Source of the DNA: Oxyruncus cristatus
Lineage: Eukaryota; Chordata; Aves; Passeriformes; Cotingidae
Reading direction: 5' to 3'
Length of the DNA: 64,000 bases
NCBI GenBank assembly: GCA_013399855.1
Contig: VXAY01005172.1
Location: 494,253 to 558,252 of the forward strand
Shown: in pieces, positions 34,463 to 47,100 of the stretch
Layout: every line of letters begins with the position of its first letter
Numbering within the stretch: the first letter of the stretch is position 1
Notes under the pieces: generated by a model
The model's database searches: none
Told to the model about the DNA's origin: nothing
What the model saw: the letters and a program-made list of their open reading frames with translations, nothing else
Program-made: the position numbers and the translations under genes

Positions 34463-37400
34463 GGGCGTTCGCAGCTCGGTTCCCACACACAGCCATCGTC
34501 CTCCTGCTGCAAAACGCGCTGAGAGGCGTCTCTGTGGCTGCGCCGGAGCAGCAGCTCCCGGAGTGGAGAGAAGGGCAAAGGAACCCGCTCAGACCGTGTG
34601 AGGGCTGTGCCTGCCATTCCCACCGTGAGCCGGGATTTCCGCTGCTCTTTCCACGACAGCCCGTGTCATCCCTTCCTCCGGTGTTATTTTTCGACGCTGG
34701 TCCCTCTCCAGAAGAGCAATTTGTCACCCAGGCATCTTTGGTTTCCTCAAGTGTCTTTCCGACCCGCTGAAAGTTGGTGTGGAAGTGTTAGAGCCTTTAT
34801 TTTTCATCACCTTTTTGATTCCATTGATAATCTTTCCACATTAACAAAAGTGCAAACCCAGCCACATTAGTTTTTTTTTTGTTGTTGTTTAATTATTGCA
34901 ACATTTAACATTAACATCCAATACGATACTAAAACATCATCACAAATACTCAATCCACAGCATTCTGACATAATACCAAAATACTTAGCAGTTCCCTCAA
35001 TCTTGGCTATTAATGACCTTCCTTTATGTCTCACTAATTCAAGACAAGAACACTGGTTTTAGCCTCAGCTAGAACAAAATGCATTCTCAGTTTTCTTCTG
35101 GGTTAAATAAACGTGAGCACTCACTGGGAAATTGAAATATAAATCCCAATACTGCGATGCTACTTACTACTTCAAATTATGCCTATTAAACATTGAGAAT
35201 ATTTAATAGAGGCATCATGCTTAATATAATTTACGTCCGATAATACTAAAATGCACAACTCGCTATATTCATTAGAACACCAGGGCAGGCATGTCTACCT
35301 TAATACCTGTTAAAAAATCACCGTATAAATTGTTATAAAAGTTATATCCATTTTAATGTGAATCCCTAATTTGCCACACAGGCATGTGCTTGGAATTTTA
35401 GATAGACTAAAGGATTCACGGTAATCAGTTCTTATCAGAAACATCATAATCTTTTTGTAGGTTTGTTAGTCTTTATTCGTCACAGATAATAAAGAGGCAG
35501 TTAGATTGGGGTATTCAGTGTGAGACCTTGGAAACACCATGAAAGGAAAATGCTCATTTATCTCTACTGAATTTCTTTTAAAGGAAGTTCAGTGGTACAA
35601 ATGATTCCTTTTGAAAGACAAATAAAGGTATCTAAAAAAAAAAAAAAAAGCTCTTTTATCTGTTGCTCTTTTATCTCTTGTATCTGTTGCTATCCTATTA
35701 AAATTATTTGCACATCTCACAGGTATTCCAAGTGTTAAATAGCATCTCTGTGTGATTCCCTAAAGGCTGGCAGCAGGTATTTATGTTTTAGTTGGCAAGT
35801 TTCATCCTGTCCCAGTTTCCCAATTCAGTTACAGTTTTGTAAAGATGATGATTCCTTTCTGGAATATGTAAAGCCTAAATAACAGTTGCAGCAGGTGGAG
35901 GCAGACATTGTATTTGCTTCATTGCCACTCCTGTCACTTGTGTTTCAAAACTCAGAGAAAGCTTCTTCAAAACTCTGAGAATTCATTTTCTGTGATTTCG
36001 CTCTTGCTCAAAAGATTGAATCAGAATTTCAATCAGTGCAAACTCAAAGATATTTACTGGAGAATGGAGCATAGCAATTTATTTCTCTTAAGACTTCTAA
36101 GAATTTTCGTGGTCATATAAAAGAAGACAAAACCTGCTAAAACAGAGTAAACTGTTTTAGGAAAATTTTGCCAGCCTCCAGCTGTCCTTTGCTGGTTATC
36201 ACACAATTATTTCTGGATTTGGGGCTTTGTTTTTGGCTTGCTTACTTTTAGTTTGTGAAAAAGCTATTAGTCCTGGCTCCCCAAATGATAATACACACAT
36301 TTCCATATTTTTAAGGTTTACTTTGTTTAGAGTGATGAGTGCAGGTGGAAATATTTTTCTTGCTGACCTTTCTCCTCTTTAAAGGTAAACAGAAAAAGTG
36401 ATTTCTATTTGGGAATGCATCTGTGTGTGCAGCTATAGGGGTAAGAGAAACAGATGCTTTCTTGCTTTTATTGATTATTAAGGAAGAGAGAGCTTGTAGG
36501 AAATTATTTTTTAAAGAGAATTAGTGTTAGGTAAAAAAAAAGTTTACTTTCAAATTAGATCATGGGATTGTATACTCTCTTTTTTCCTGATGCCCAAAGT
36601 TAATTATTGTTATACTGCAATCCGTAGGCTGGCATTCCCAAACAGAAGATGTCAGGGTGAAATCTGACTCGATGTTTTACTCAGTCTATTTGTCCTGAAT
36701 CCTACAGGGATGTATCTGTCTGTGGAGCTGTGGCAAGCTGCGTGTGCTGGATGTACGTTATCCATGACTACTTTCCTGGGGCTCCCTTGGAAGTAATGCC
36801 TTTTGACACGTGGCCTTGGGCTGGCAGAAAAACATGCAAAGGAGCTTGCTTCTTTCTGGATGACTTTATCCCTTTAAAATAAACTTTAGGGAAAGGTGCT
36901 CCTTTCCTACATGTGGAAGATATCTATATTTTCCCGAAGGCAAAGGCTTTTGGTGACATTCAGGAGTGACCATTAAGAGTTCAAGGGGAACATCCATGTG
37001 ATGAGTTCCATCAGCTGCAGTGTCAGCTCCCATTCAGCTGCCCTCCCTGTTTGGCAACTGAGCATATCCTTCAAGTAATTTCAGAATTGCTGTCTGGCTA
37101 TTTTTTACAATATGAAAATATGAATGTCTATCTTATCAATGTTTTGTATAATGTGGTTTGGATGTTATGAGAACTGTATTCTTCCCGGTGAAGGATAAAG
37201 CAGTCTGAGTTTGCAGATTTCCTTTTAGTTTGTGTAGAATATTCTTAAAATCAGGATCTGGGAGCAGAATTATTTTTGTTGTTTAAGAGCAAGGTTTTCC
37301 TTTTTTTTCCCCTCTTTGCATCTAGTGCTGAAAACATCTCGATTCTGGAAGCAATCTAGTTAAATATTTTATGTTTTGGGAAAGACTCACTTCCCGTGGA

Positions 37401-40400
37401 AGTCTCTTTCAATTGCTGTGTTTTGAGAATCTGTCACTGATCTGAGGAGAAAGGGACAGAGAGAGAATTACAAATTGCAAATTTGTGTACGACCAGAATC
37501 GTAAGTGACAGCCCAGGATTGACTACGGGATATTCTGCATCTTTAGTCTGACAGGGTGCAACAGTCCTGTGGCCATGCAGCCTTCACAGTTGTCATTTAC
37601 ACCACAGTCCGTGGCCACTCGGATGTTGTGGTTATAAACGAAGACAGATCGTGTGCGAGACACTCCGCTCCAGCGACACACAACCCCTTTACTGCTGGAG
37701 CTCCAGGACAGTTCGTAGCTTCCATTGCAGTAGGAATGTTTGTATCACCTACGAGGCAGTGTGACCTGTGTCCTTGAGCACTTCACCCAATTAAAAATGG
37801 TCATAAGCACGCGTGCTGCTTGTTAAAGACTAGGTTAGGGTCACCACCGTAAAGCATCCAACTTCGCAACAACTTAAAAATATTCCTGACCGAGAAAATT
37901 TGGAGATCTCAGTGAGACATTTGGGCTTTGTGCAATATTGGGAATGGAGTGAAGTAGGTGTCTCTGGAGGGAGCTGGGTGCTTGCTGAGTGGAGAGCTGC
38001 CACGTGGGTCACTAGGAAACATCTCTGCAGGAGCAGATCTGACCTGCTGTCTTAGTGCTGCTGTTTTGTGGCGGTGCGTGAAGTGCTTCGATCCAGTCAG
38101 AGCAGGGATGCCCCTTGTAGGGCTGGTACCTGCTTAACAAATACTAAAAAGCAGTGGTGTGGTGCCAGGAACTGCCTTGTGTGAGAGGGGCTGTTAGCTG
38201 CCCACCCCAAGAGGAAGGAGGCTCTCAGGTCACTGTGCCATTCCTAAAAGATGTCCTAACCATGAAGCTACAGACAAGACTGTGGAAGAGCCATTATCTG
38301 CTATTCTAGTCAAATCAGACTAGAGAAGGAGTCTGATCCCATCAACCAAAGACAAGCATTTCCCTTGTGTGCCTGACTTAAAGTATTAATTAGTCCTTAC
38401 CTGTTGCTTCTAATTATGTCTTCAAAAAAGCAGGGCAGCAAGGGAAGATCTCAGTGTGAGGATTCTCACTTGAAATTCACACAGTATCGAGGAGTTCAGC
38501 CCTGATGCCTTGGTATACACTGGGATCACCTCTTGTCCCTACAGCTTTGCAGACTATTAGGATCCACACTGAGAAAGGATTCACTGCCAACCATGCCAAT
38601 ACTTCCCAGGAGCAGAACTGGCCCTTCACAGTTCTCTTGGGTGGTGGTATTGCACAGTATGCTTAGACAGGAGAGCAACATTTTGGGTGAACTGGTTGCT
38701 CTTGAGAAGAGCTCAGCCTCTGATTAAGCCTGTGCAGGTCTGTCCTAAGTAGTAAAACAATATGTAGAGAGACAACTGGTAAAGTCCTGTGCCGTGCGGG
38801 TGCTTAGCACACTGCAATACTGTTAATTAAGCTTCGTTAGTTTGATGCCCACTTCTTCTGACATGGGGTTTTGATCTAATCTTGCAGAATTCTAAAACTC
38901 TGCCTTTTTTTCTTTTCATGTGCAAGGACATCTAGAAAAGATTTTCATAATTTCTTTGTGTCCAGCTTCTCTAATAAGGTTGGACAGATTCTCACAGTTT
39001 CTGTTGCTAATATGATTCCTGGCAAATAGAGCAGAAGGTTCAGGAGAACAAAAGAAGTGATCTAATTTTAGTAATGGTGCAGACTGAGTCTGTCATTTTT
39101 CTCTCTTTTATCCTCCTACTCTTTCTGAATGTCAGAACCTCTCCCAGCACTGCCTCTTTTCAGTTTGAATTGAATTCTTGTTCCTTGTCAAGGACTGGAC
39201 ATGATGAGTTTTAAGATACTGCTCTGAACAAACACTGAATATTTGAGAGGTTGATCAGTGAAATCCTGACTTGTCACAGGTAATTTGCTAAGAACAAACC
39301 ACTTCCAGTGAAGTGCACTTTTGCAGATTAGAAACCCTTATATCTGAAATTTCACTTAACATGTATGTCATATTTCTATTCTCCATTTTAAAACTTAAAT
39401 TGGACTTTGAGTCTATTACAACATAAAGACAATAAAGGAATTTCGTTTCTGTGCAAGTAGGTCTGCTCAGTTTGTGAGGTGCTCAGACCTCGATCCAGAG
39501 AAGGTCTTGAAGCCTGTGCATGATTCAAGTGTGAGAATTTCTATAGAGAAGCCTTAACAAAGAACATATTCTTTCAAAGGCGATGGAAATATTAACATGT
39601 TTTGAATTAAGTATATGCTTACAAACTTTGCTTGGTTTGCATCTTGGTGGATTGTTCTAGTGAACAGCAATTATACTTGTGTTAGTCAACCTTTATTCTT
39701 GTGCTTCTGTTTTGGATGTGAGAAATAAACAGGCTGTGTTTGCAATTTGGAGGATGGCAATTACAGACATCTGATGTGCAGAACTGGACAAGAAAGCAAA
39801 GAGTAAAGAATAACAAGGTTTGAAGTGAAAATTGCCTGAGCAGTAACAAAATGCAGAGGACGTCCTTTGCTGGATGTTTATCGTGTGCACAACAAAAACA
39901 CCACTGTGGTTAGAAATAAATTATACTTCAACATTTAGAGACGAAGTATATTACAAAATGAAAAATAAAGCCAGCCTTAGGGTTAATTTTGTTCCTGAAC
40001 AAGTCCACTTAACTAACCATGGCAAACATGATTAAAAACGTGCAATCATTTTTCAAAACAAATAATTTCTTAGTATCTGTCTCCAGTTTGTTTCGTTTCA
40101 TGTCATCATTATAGAAGGGGGCAGACAAGCATTGCAATTGAATCTGTGGAACCTACAGCCATATGATTGATGCAACAGACCACACTATTAGACCTAAAAT
40201 TGGCTTTGGAATACACTCCACATACTTTAGAATAGTATTTTCATCTGTATTTGCAGATGAAATAATTAGGTAGACCTCCTCCCCTAACTTACATGATGGA
40301 TTTAAAAATTAGGCTGAACGATTTTGAGATGTGAAGAGTTTTGCTTCTCAGCTCTGTGTCTTTAGGAATTATATTTAGGTTGCTTTTCCTGAAATGATTA

Positions 40401-41427
40401 GGCCTGAAAAAAATAAAAGCTTAAATGTATTCCAGGAACTGCAGCTTTAAAAAGCCCTCTGCCAAACAGGCAAAGCTGGCAACGAAATCTCCCTTTTTGT
40501 GACCAAACAGCTCATCATTTAACCAGGAAATGGAAGGGAGGGACCGTTCTTTCTCCATTCCTGTTTTCCATCCGTGAAGAGGTTTGGGTGGTTCCACCCT
40601 GACGGTGGTGGGAATGGTTGCACCACAATGTGGGTGTCCCCAGGACACCGTCCCCCATGCCCATGGCACCATGTGGTGCTAACAAGAGCCAACTCTTCAT
40701 CCCCTCCCTCTCCTGCCACAGCAAACATACACGTGACTGCCAGCCCACCCCTTCTAGAACTGTTCAGCCTTGTTTATCCCTTACCTCTTCCTGCTCTGGT
40801 GCCTGGCCATTGCTCCCACTCCACCTGCAGTCATGGAATAGCACAGTATTTCTGCTGAAATGAATGGTCATGAAATGCTTCTCATCCAGGGGCTGGGTGG
40901 AAGACTAGAAATGAACAGGAGGGTCTGGGGGCTGCTGGCAGCGATCCCCAGAGTACAAGAAGGCCAGCTCTGCCAGTTGTCTCTGTTGGGTGCTCTGGAA
41001 CCATCTCCATAGTTCTTTCCTGTGTCTGGCACTTGTTTGTCATGGGGTGATTTTCTGGCTGGGCTGGGGCACCTGTAGCCCTTTTGGTGCAGGAGAACTG
41101 GTGGCACAGGCTCAATCCCCATTTCAGCCTCTCCCATTGCTGTCCCGTGCAGCTCTTATCAGGGAGCTGATACTGTGGCTCACCACGTCGACGTTCAGGA
41201 GACACATCAAGAAATCTGGCGTACAGCCCACGGCTACAGCTCAGATTCTGCAACAATAATGTTTATGTTGGCAGGCCATGGATCAGCAACTCGCGTTCTC
41301 TCCAGCTGACTGGTGTGATTCTAGCAATTAATTCAGCTTTTCCAGGCACAGAAGTTTGTTGATACAGCTTGTGGCTCTTCCTGTTTCGAAACACATCAAT
41401 AACTTGGAGAAAAAACCTGGCTAGGCA
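34463..41427. other. Gene-poor stretch right of the PCNX4 promoter
   Basis: I recognised no gene or repeat family in these 7 kb. An A-run is at 35634-35649. The sequence falls quickly from GC-rich near 34,700 to AT-rich after 34,850. Frames at 40574-40863 and 40882-41256 overlap on opposite strands and look like chance. Confidence 0.55.
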
Positions 41428-42260
41428 GTCACAGAATCACGGAAGTGTTGAGGTTGGAAGGAACCTTTGAAGGTTGTCTAGTCCAAGCACTGCTCAGAGC
41501 ATAGTCAACTACAGCAGATTTCTCAGGGCTGTGTCCAGTCAGATTTTGAGTATCATCCAGGAAGGGAGACTCAACCTCTCTGGGCCACCTTTTCCAGTGT
41601 TTGACTTCCCTCTCAGGATAAACTTCTCCTATTTAAATGGAGTTTCCTCTATTGCAATGAATGTCCATTGCATTTCTATTGTCCTCTCACTGGGCACCAC
41701 AGAGGAGAGTTTGTCCCTTCTTACTCCTTCATACTATGTGTTTATATAGATTGATAATGATTCTCTTGTCCTTCTCCAGACCAAGCAGTCCCAGCTCCTT
41801 CAGTGTCTCCTTATATAACAGATTCTCAGTCCCTTAACCATCATTGTGGCCCTTTGCTGGACTCATTCCAGTATGTCTGTGTATCTTTTGTACTGGAAGG
41901 CTCAGGACTGGACCCAGATCTAGAGATGTGACCCCCACTAGTGCTGGGGAGAGGAGAAGGATCACTTCCCTTGACCTGCTCTAGGTACTTTTCCTAAGGC
42001 AGCCTTGGGGGTTGTCCCTCTTTGCTGCAAGGTCGCATTGCTGGTTCATGGGCAGCTCGTTAAACACCAGGACCCCCAGAGCCTTCCTTGTAAAGCTCCT
42101 CTTCAACTAGTTGGCCTCATCCTGTACCAGTACTTGGGGGTTTTTAATCTCTGTGTGCAGAACTTTGCAATTCTCTGAGTTGACCTTGATGAGATTGCTG
42201 TTTGCCATTTGGAAATCTTTATAAAGAACTTCTTTGGGACAGAGCTGGAGGGGTGGAGAT
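41428..42260 (-). mobile_element. Long CR1 LINE fragment, antisense
   Basis: TCACAGAATCACGGAAGTGT and GGTTGGAAGGAACCTTTGAA begin the 3' end. CCTTCTCCAGACCAAGCAGT, the CAGGACTGGACCCAGATCTA block and the TTTGCAATTCTCTGAGTTGA block follow, in the order expected for CR1. Indels break every frame, so this is an inactive old copy of about 0.8 kb. Confidence 0.85.
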
Positions 42261-44041
42261 TGAAGTATCTGAGGTTCCCACAAAATCCACACACCATTAG
42301 CTGTCTAGTTTTTTAAATCGTGACCCTAAGATCTGTAAGACCATGTCATCATTCAGAGCTCTGGAGCCTGTCAGAAATCTGAAACGAGGACAAAAGCAAT
42401 CCATAGAAGGATTACCTGTGTAAATCTATACAGAAATGAGCAACTGCAGTTGTTTAATTCTCTGTGGTGTAATTTGAGTCTTTAAATGTTGTATTTATAG
42501 CACTTCTCTTTCAATCACAATAATTCTGCCCCAAAATAAACATGTGTAAATGGAATCCTCGTGGTTATGAATGAACCACTTATTTTCTGTATATTTATAT
42601 GATTGAAATTCATAGTTTCCTCTGTATACTTTTTTTTTTCTGCATGGTTGTTCTTTCCAACAAGGCCTCACTGCCTCTGCCCTCAGCTCACCAATGGTGA
42701 GAAGTAGAGTGTCCATGTGGTGTCGTGAGTATAAAGGATACACAAAATCCTGGCTGTGAAATGTCAGTTACTGGAGTCACCATCAGAGTGCCAAATGTCC
42801 TAAATATGTCCATTTTTTTCTTTGCCTTTGTCCTGCTACATGTTATTTTGGGGATAGAAGGGACCTAGAGCCTAATGCAGCTCTCTGAGGACTCCTGTTT
42901 TTTTCCTTTACTTTTGCCATTCTCACGGGACAGTCATTGATTCACGACAGGGATTTACACCCAGCTGTGAAATTTGTTACTTTGGGCTTTACCTTGAATC
43001 CAGACTTTCCAGTCTATATTGGATGTCTCAGACAACGCAGTAAGGACATTAAGAGCACAATCCTGCTTTCTTGGAAGTCAGTAGGGAAAATGCCTTTGCG
43101 TTGGAGGCAGCCTTTATTTTCAAACATTTGGGAACAGGAATTGTTCTTTCATCCAGGCTTGTTCTTTCATCCACACGGAGAAATTTAAGCACATGCAAAA
43201 GCTTCTTGCTGCCTTTCTTTACCCAAACTCACAGAGTAATTAACATAGTTTATTTACTTTGTTTAATTTACTTCTTTCAGTTTGAAATTTCTCTGTTTTC
43301 TTTCAGGTTTTATGCTACAAATTTATCAATAGCACCAAAAATTAGATCTGTCAAAAAGGTGTGCAACTAGAATAGCTTTACAAAGGGATGTAGCAGAGAA
43401 AGAAAGTAGAAATGTTGCTGAAATTCTTTTAGGGTGTTTACAATGTGCTCACTCCTAACTTCACTGTTGGAGCAAATCAGGGCAGAAAGTCTTCATGACA
43501 TAGTAGTATGAGTCACTTTGGGTTCATGGAGATCTGGGCTGCAGATTTGAACCCCTCAGTTCTGTTCCTTGTGTGTCTGGGCACAGCCCAGCCTTGCCTG
43601 GGGCTGCCTTTCTGTCTTTATTCCCTGCAAGTTCCTGCGCCTCCCCATCGGGACACTTTGATTTGGAGGGTGGAAGAATGGCCTCGAGTTTAAGATACTG
43701 GATTGGGATGAGCTCAGGCTAAAGAAGTAAAAAATTCCTTTCTTTAAACATACGTGCTTTCATGTGACCTTCAGTGAATCTGCTAAAGCTTCAGCTCTCC
43801 CCCTGCAAATTAGGTACAGCTAAGTTGGTTGGATACCAGGTGGTAGGAGGGAAAACACAATTATTTATAAAAAAACCCCCAAATCCTGCTTCATAGACAG
43901 AGCTCGTCTCTTGTGAGCAGGTCAGAGTCGTTACAGAAAGCACAGCCGCAGTCACAGGGTGTGTTTAATAGGTCCTGTTAATGTTTAACAGTTCTCCCCC
44001 CTTTTAAAGTTTCCATTTTGAAGTCAGATGATTCTTAATAC

Positions 44042-44059
44042 TTTTTTTTTTTTTTTTTT
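44042..44059. repeat. poly(T) run
   Basis: Eighteen T in a row followed by CCCATTTGCAG. The layout mimics a splice acceptor on the + strand, but no coding frame follows. Confidence 0.85.
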
Positions 44060-44140
44060 CCCATTTGCAGTTAACACGTTGACCTGGAGTCTTGGCAGCA
44101 GCACTGGGAAGCTGCGTTGGTGAATCCAGGTCCTCCAGTT

Positions 44141-44160
44141 TTCCTTCCTTCCTTCCTTCC
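44141..44160. repeat. (TTCC)n microsatellite
   Basis: Five tandem TTCC units. Confidence 0.85.
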
Positions 44161-47100
44161 GAAGGAAGCCCCCATCAACGGGTCCCTGGGATTAAGGAGG
44201 AAGCGGAGGTTTTAATGAAGCAGACTCCATTCTTCCGAGGGGTGAAGGGAGGTAAGGGAAGATCCTGTTGCTTATGTGATTATTGCTAATTACTGTAATT
44301 GAACATCCTCATGACAGGAATATTTGGTGCCTGAGGTAAAGCTTGTTTGCTTCCATTGCTTCCTTCAGCTGTCTCGTGGTGCCCTCTCGAGGTAGGAGAG
44401 CAGCCCCTTTTATTCCCTGTTTTACAGCAGCTGGAACACAAGCTGGAGGCACAGACCTCGGTGAAGAAGCTGAGAAAATGCTATTTGCTTTGAAAAAAAC
44501 AATTAATTTGCTATAAATCCGTGGAAAATAAGTGGGATTTTTTTTGATTCCCATTTAAAAAAGCACACCAATGTCTTTGTTTCCATCTTTTCAGTGAGAT
44601 CGAGCACTCCAAAGGACACAAAAAGCACAGGGGATGCTTCTTCACAGTGCCCTGAGGCCACAAAGGTGCGTTTCCTTGGATCATGAACAAGGTTAAAGGC
44701 TGTTTCCATGAGGGAAGGGAACACATTTCCCACAACATGCTTTTGTGCCCTTGAAGCAAAGCACAAAATGCATCAGGAAATGCTGACGTGGTTGGATATT
44801 AAAGTGGATTAGGAAACCTTGACACGTGAGAAAGGCTGACCTTAGGGCTTGAGTCAAACAGAGGGTATTGTGCTTGTGAGAGAGGTCTGAATGCCTCGGA
44901 TGTCATCAGCACCACACTGGGAAGGACTGCAAACTGCAGTATTCTCTGTAAAAGGGACTGTTAGGTGCTCAGTCTTGAAATATCTCTTGCCAGGTGACTG
45001 CAGATTGTCCTTCCAAAAATGCCTCATCTTAAATCCAGCAAGGAGCAAGGACTGGCGTCCTCAAGAGGTGGTGAATGAATCAGTTTGGGTTTGGACTGGG
45101 ATAGGGTTGATGCTCAGAGTTTGGGGCAAGGAGATCCACTTTTAGAGAAGAGCACACTATGGGTACATGGTGATTTATTTAAAAATACATTAAAAAAATC
45201 TCTGTTTCTCACAGATAACTTTTGAAGGGGATAAATGTAAGCAAATGCTGAACAACATGCCAAATCTGAAGGCACAAATCCCCTCCACAGAACTGCAAAT
45301 TGACGACTCAAGGCTCCTGTAGTGTTGAAAAGGGACTTTTGAGCCCAAAAAGGGGTAAGATGTTAATAAAACCTTTGTTCACTGTTACAGTAGGGAACAG
45401 CTAAGTGTGGGTCAGGGTTTCTGCCAAGTTAACCCTAACTTCTTCCCATTGCCACCAATGCTGCTAAGAAATCCCTTTAAGATAAAGAACAAAACCCAGT
45501 TAATACTTTTCATTTTAAATGCTGTATTTAAAGCAAAACTTTCATTTTAAACCACATCTTTATTCTCTTTCCTTGTTGCTAGACTGGGGGCCTTAAAGAA
45601 AATTCACATTTTATGTGGCATTAACTTTTTTTTTGTGGGAAAAAAACAAAGTTAGCTTAAGTGATCTGAAACTGGCACTGTCTTTAATATTAATGGAGTT
45701 TTATTTTCTTTAAGGTGAAAGTGCAGGTGTTCTGAGTCTTCCCAAACACAGGCTAACCCAGCTTATTTTATTGTTTCCTTCCCTGTGGTCTGCTGGGCTT
45801 TGCCCATCCATGGTTTCTCTTCTCCCTGTTGTTGTCAGCTCCTTCAGATCCATGACCAGACAGAATTGCTATGGTAATTGGAATAATAATAAAAAAAACC
45901 CATGGAAAAATAAGGCAACATTGAATCACCATTTCCACTTTTTATTTCTCCAGCAAAGAAGGGCAAAAGGGAGATGGCTTCTGCCTGCAGTGTTGCCTTT
46001 CATTTGCAGCTGTGTTGTTATGGAACCAGAGGGTACTCAGTGCATGGTTTTGGAAACCCTTTGGATAAGTATGGGGTGGTAGGAGGTGTTGGTTTAGGTG
46101 CATCTCCACGAGAAGCTGACAGTGGTGTGATGACATTACAGTATTATCTTAACAGCGAGGGAGGAAGTGAAGGAGGGAGGTGGCAGATGTACGTGGGTAC
46201 TCTCTGGTCAGGTCTGGAGGTCTTAAGCATCAGAGGTCCCGTGGTGTCATGTTTAAAAGCAGGCTGGCAGAATATGTTGGGGTGACAACCACATTTCCTC
46301 CTGCCCTCATACCCTCCTCTGCTCTCCTTTGTGCCACCCCCTCCTCTAAGGGAAGGTGGCGTCTTTATTCTGGTAGAATTAACTAATCAAAGTACGCTGT
46401 TGGTGATTTCAATTATAAATGTTTCCTCCCATTCTTAAAATGTTTTCACTTGTTTTCTTGGCAGGACCTTGAGGAGCTCTCCTGAGAGTCCCTTTCACAT
46501 AGATATGCACAGAATGAATAGTTTATCTCCAGCTCCTGCTGACTTTCATGAATAATTTGATGTAAAAAGCTAAGTTGGATTTCTGCTGTGTCGGTTAACT
46601 TGGAAGTACCAGCTTCTAATATTCCAGCCACAGACTGAAACAGGCTTTCTGGTTTTAGAGGCCAAAGTGGTCTCTCTGGCTTCCACTCATGGTGAATATC
46701 TTATCTTTTCCCCTCCTTTAACCACCTGGCTGCTTCAGGCTCCCCAAAACATGAAAGAGGCTCTAGCTTCCAGATGACAGAACATCTCTTGTGAATGAAA
46801 CCTCTTTACTTAAACACAGAAGTTTTGGTGGGACATACAGCTGTGATTTTGACTGTTTCTTGTTTTCATTCCCAGGTGTGTGCCAGAAAATCCTGTGGTC
46901 AGCCCTGAAGGTAAGCAGCTCATTTTAGAGAGTGTATTTATCTGCCCACTCTCATTGAAGGCAAACAGAATTGCTTATCTGAGTAATGTCACACGTGTGC
47001 CTAAATGATTGCAAGAGACTGAAAGGAGTTGGGAGTAGAAATAATAGCACTACTTCATCTCTGACAGAGCAGAGCCAACAAAATAATGAAGCCATGTGAA

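Noticed and set aside
34267..34727. Frames over the CR1 copy next to the promoter
   Set aside because: They translate CR1 3' sequence and adjacent GC-rich DNA, not a host gene.
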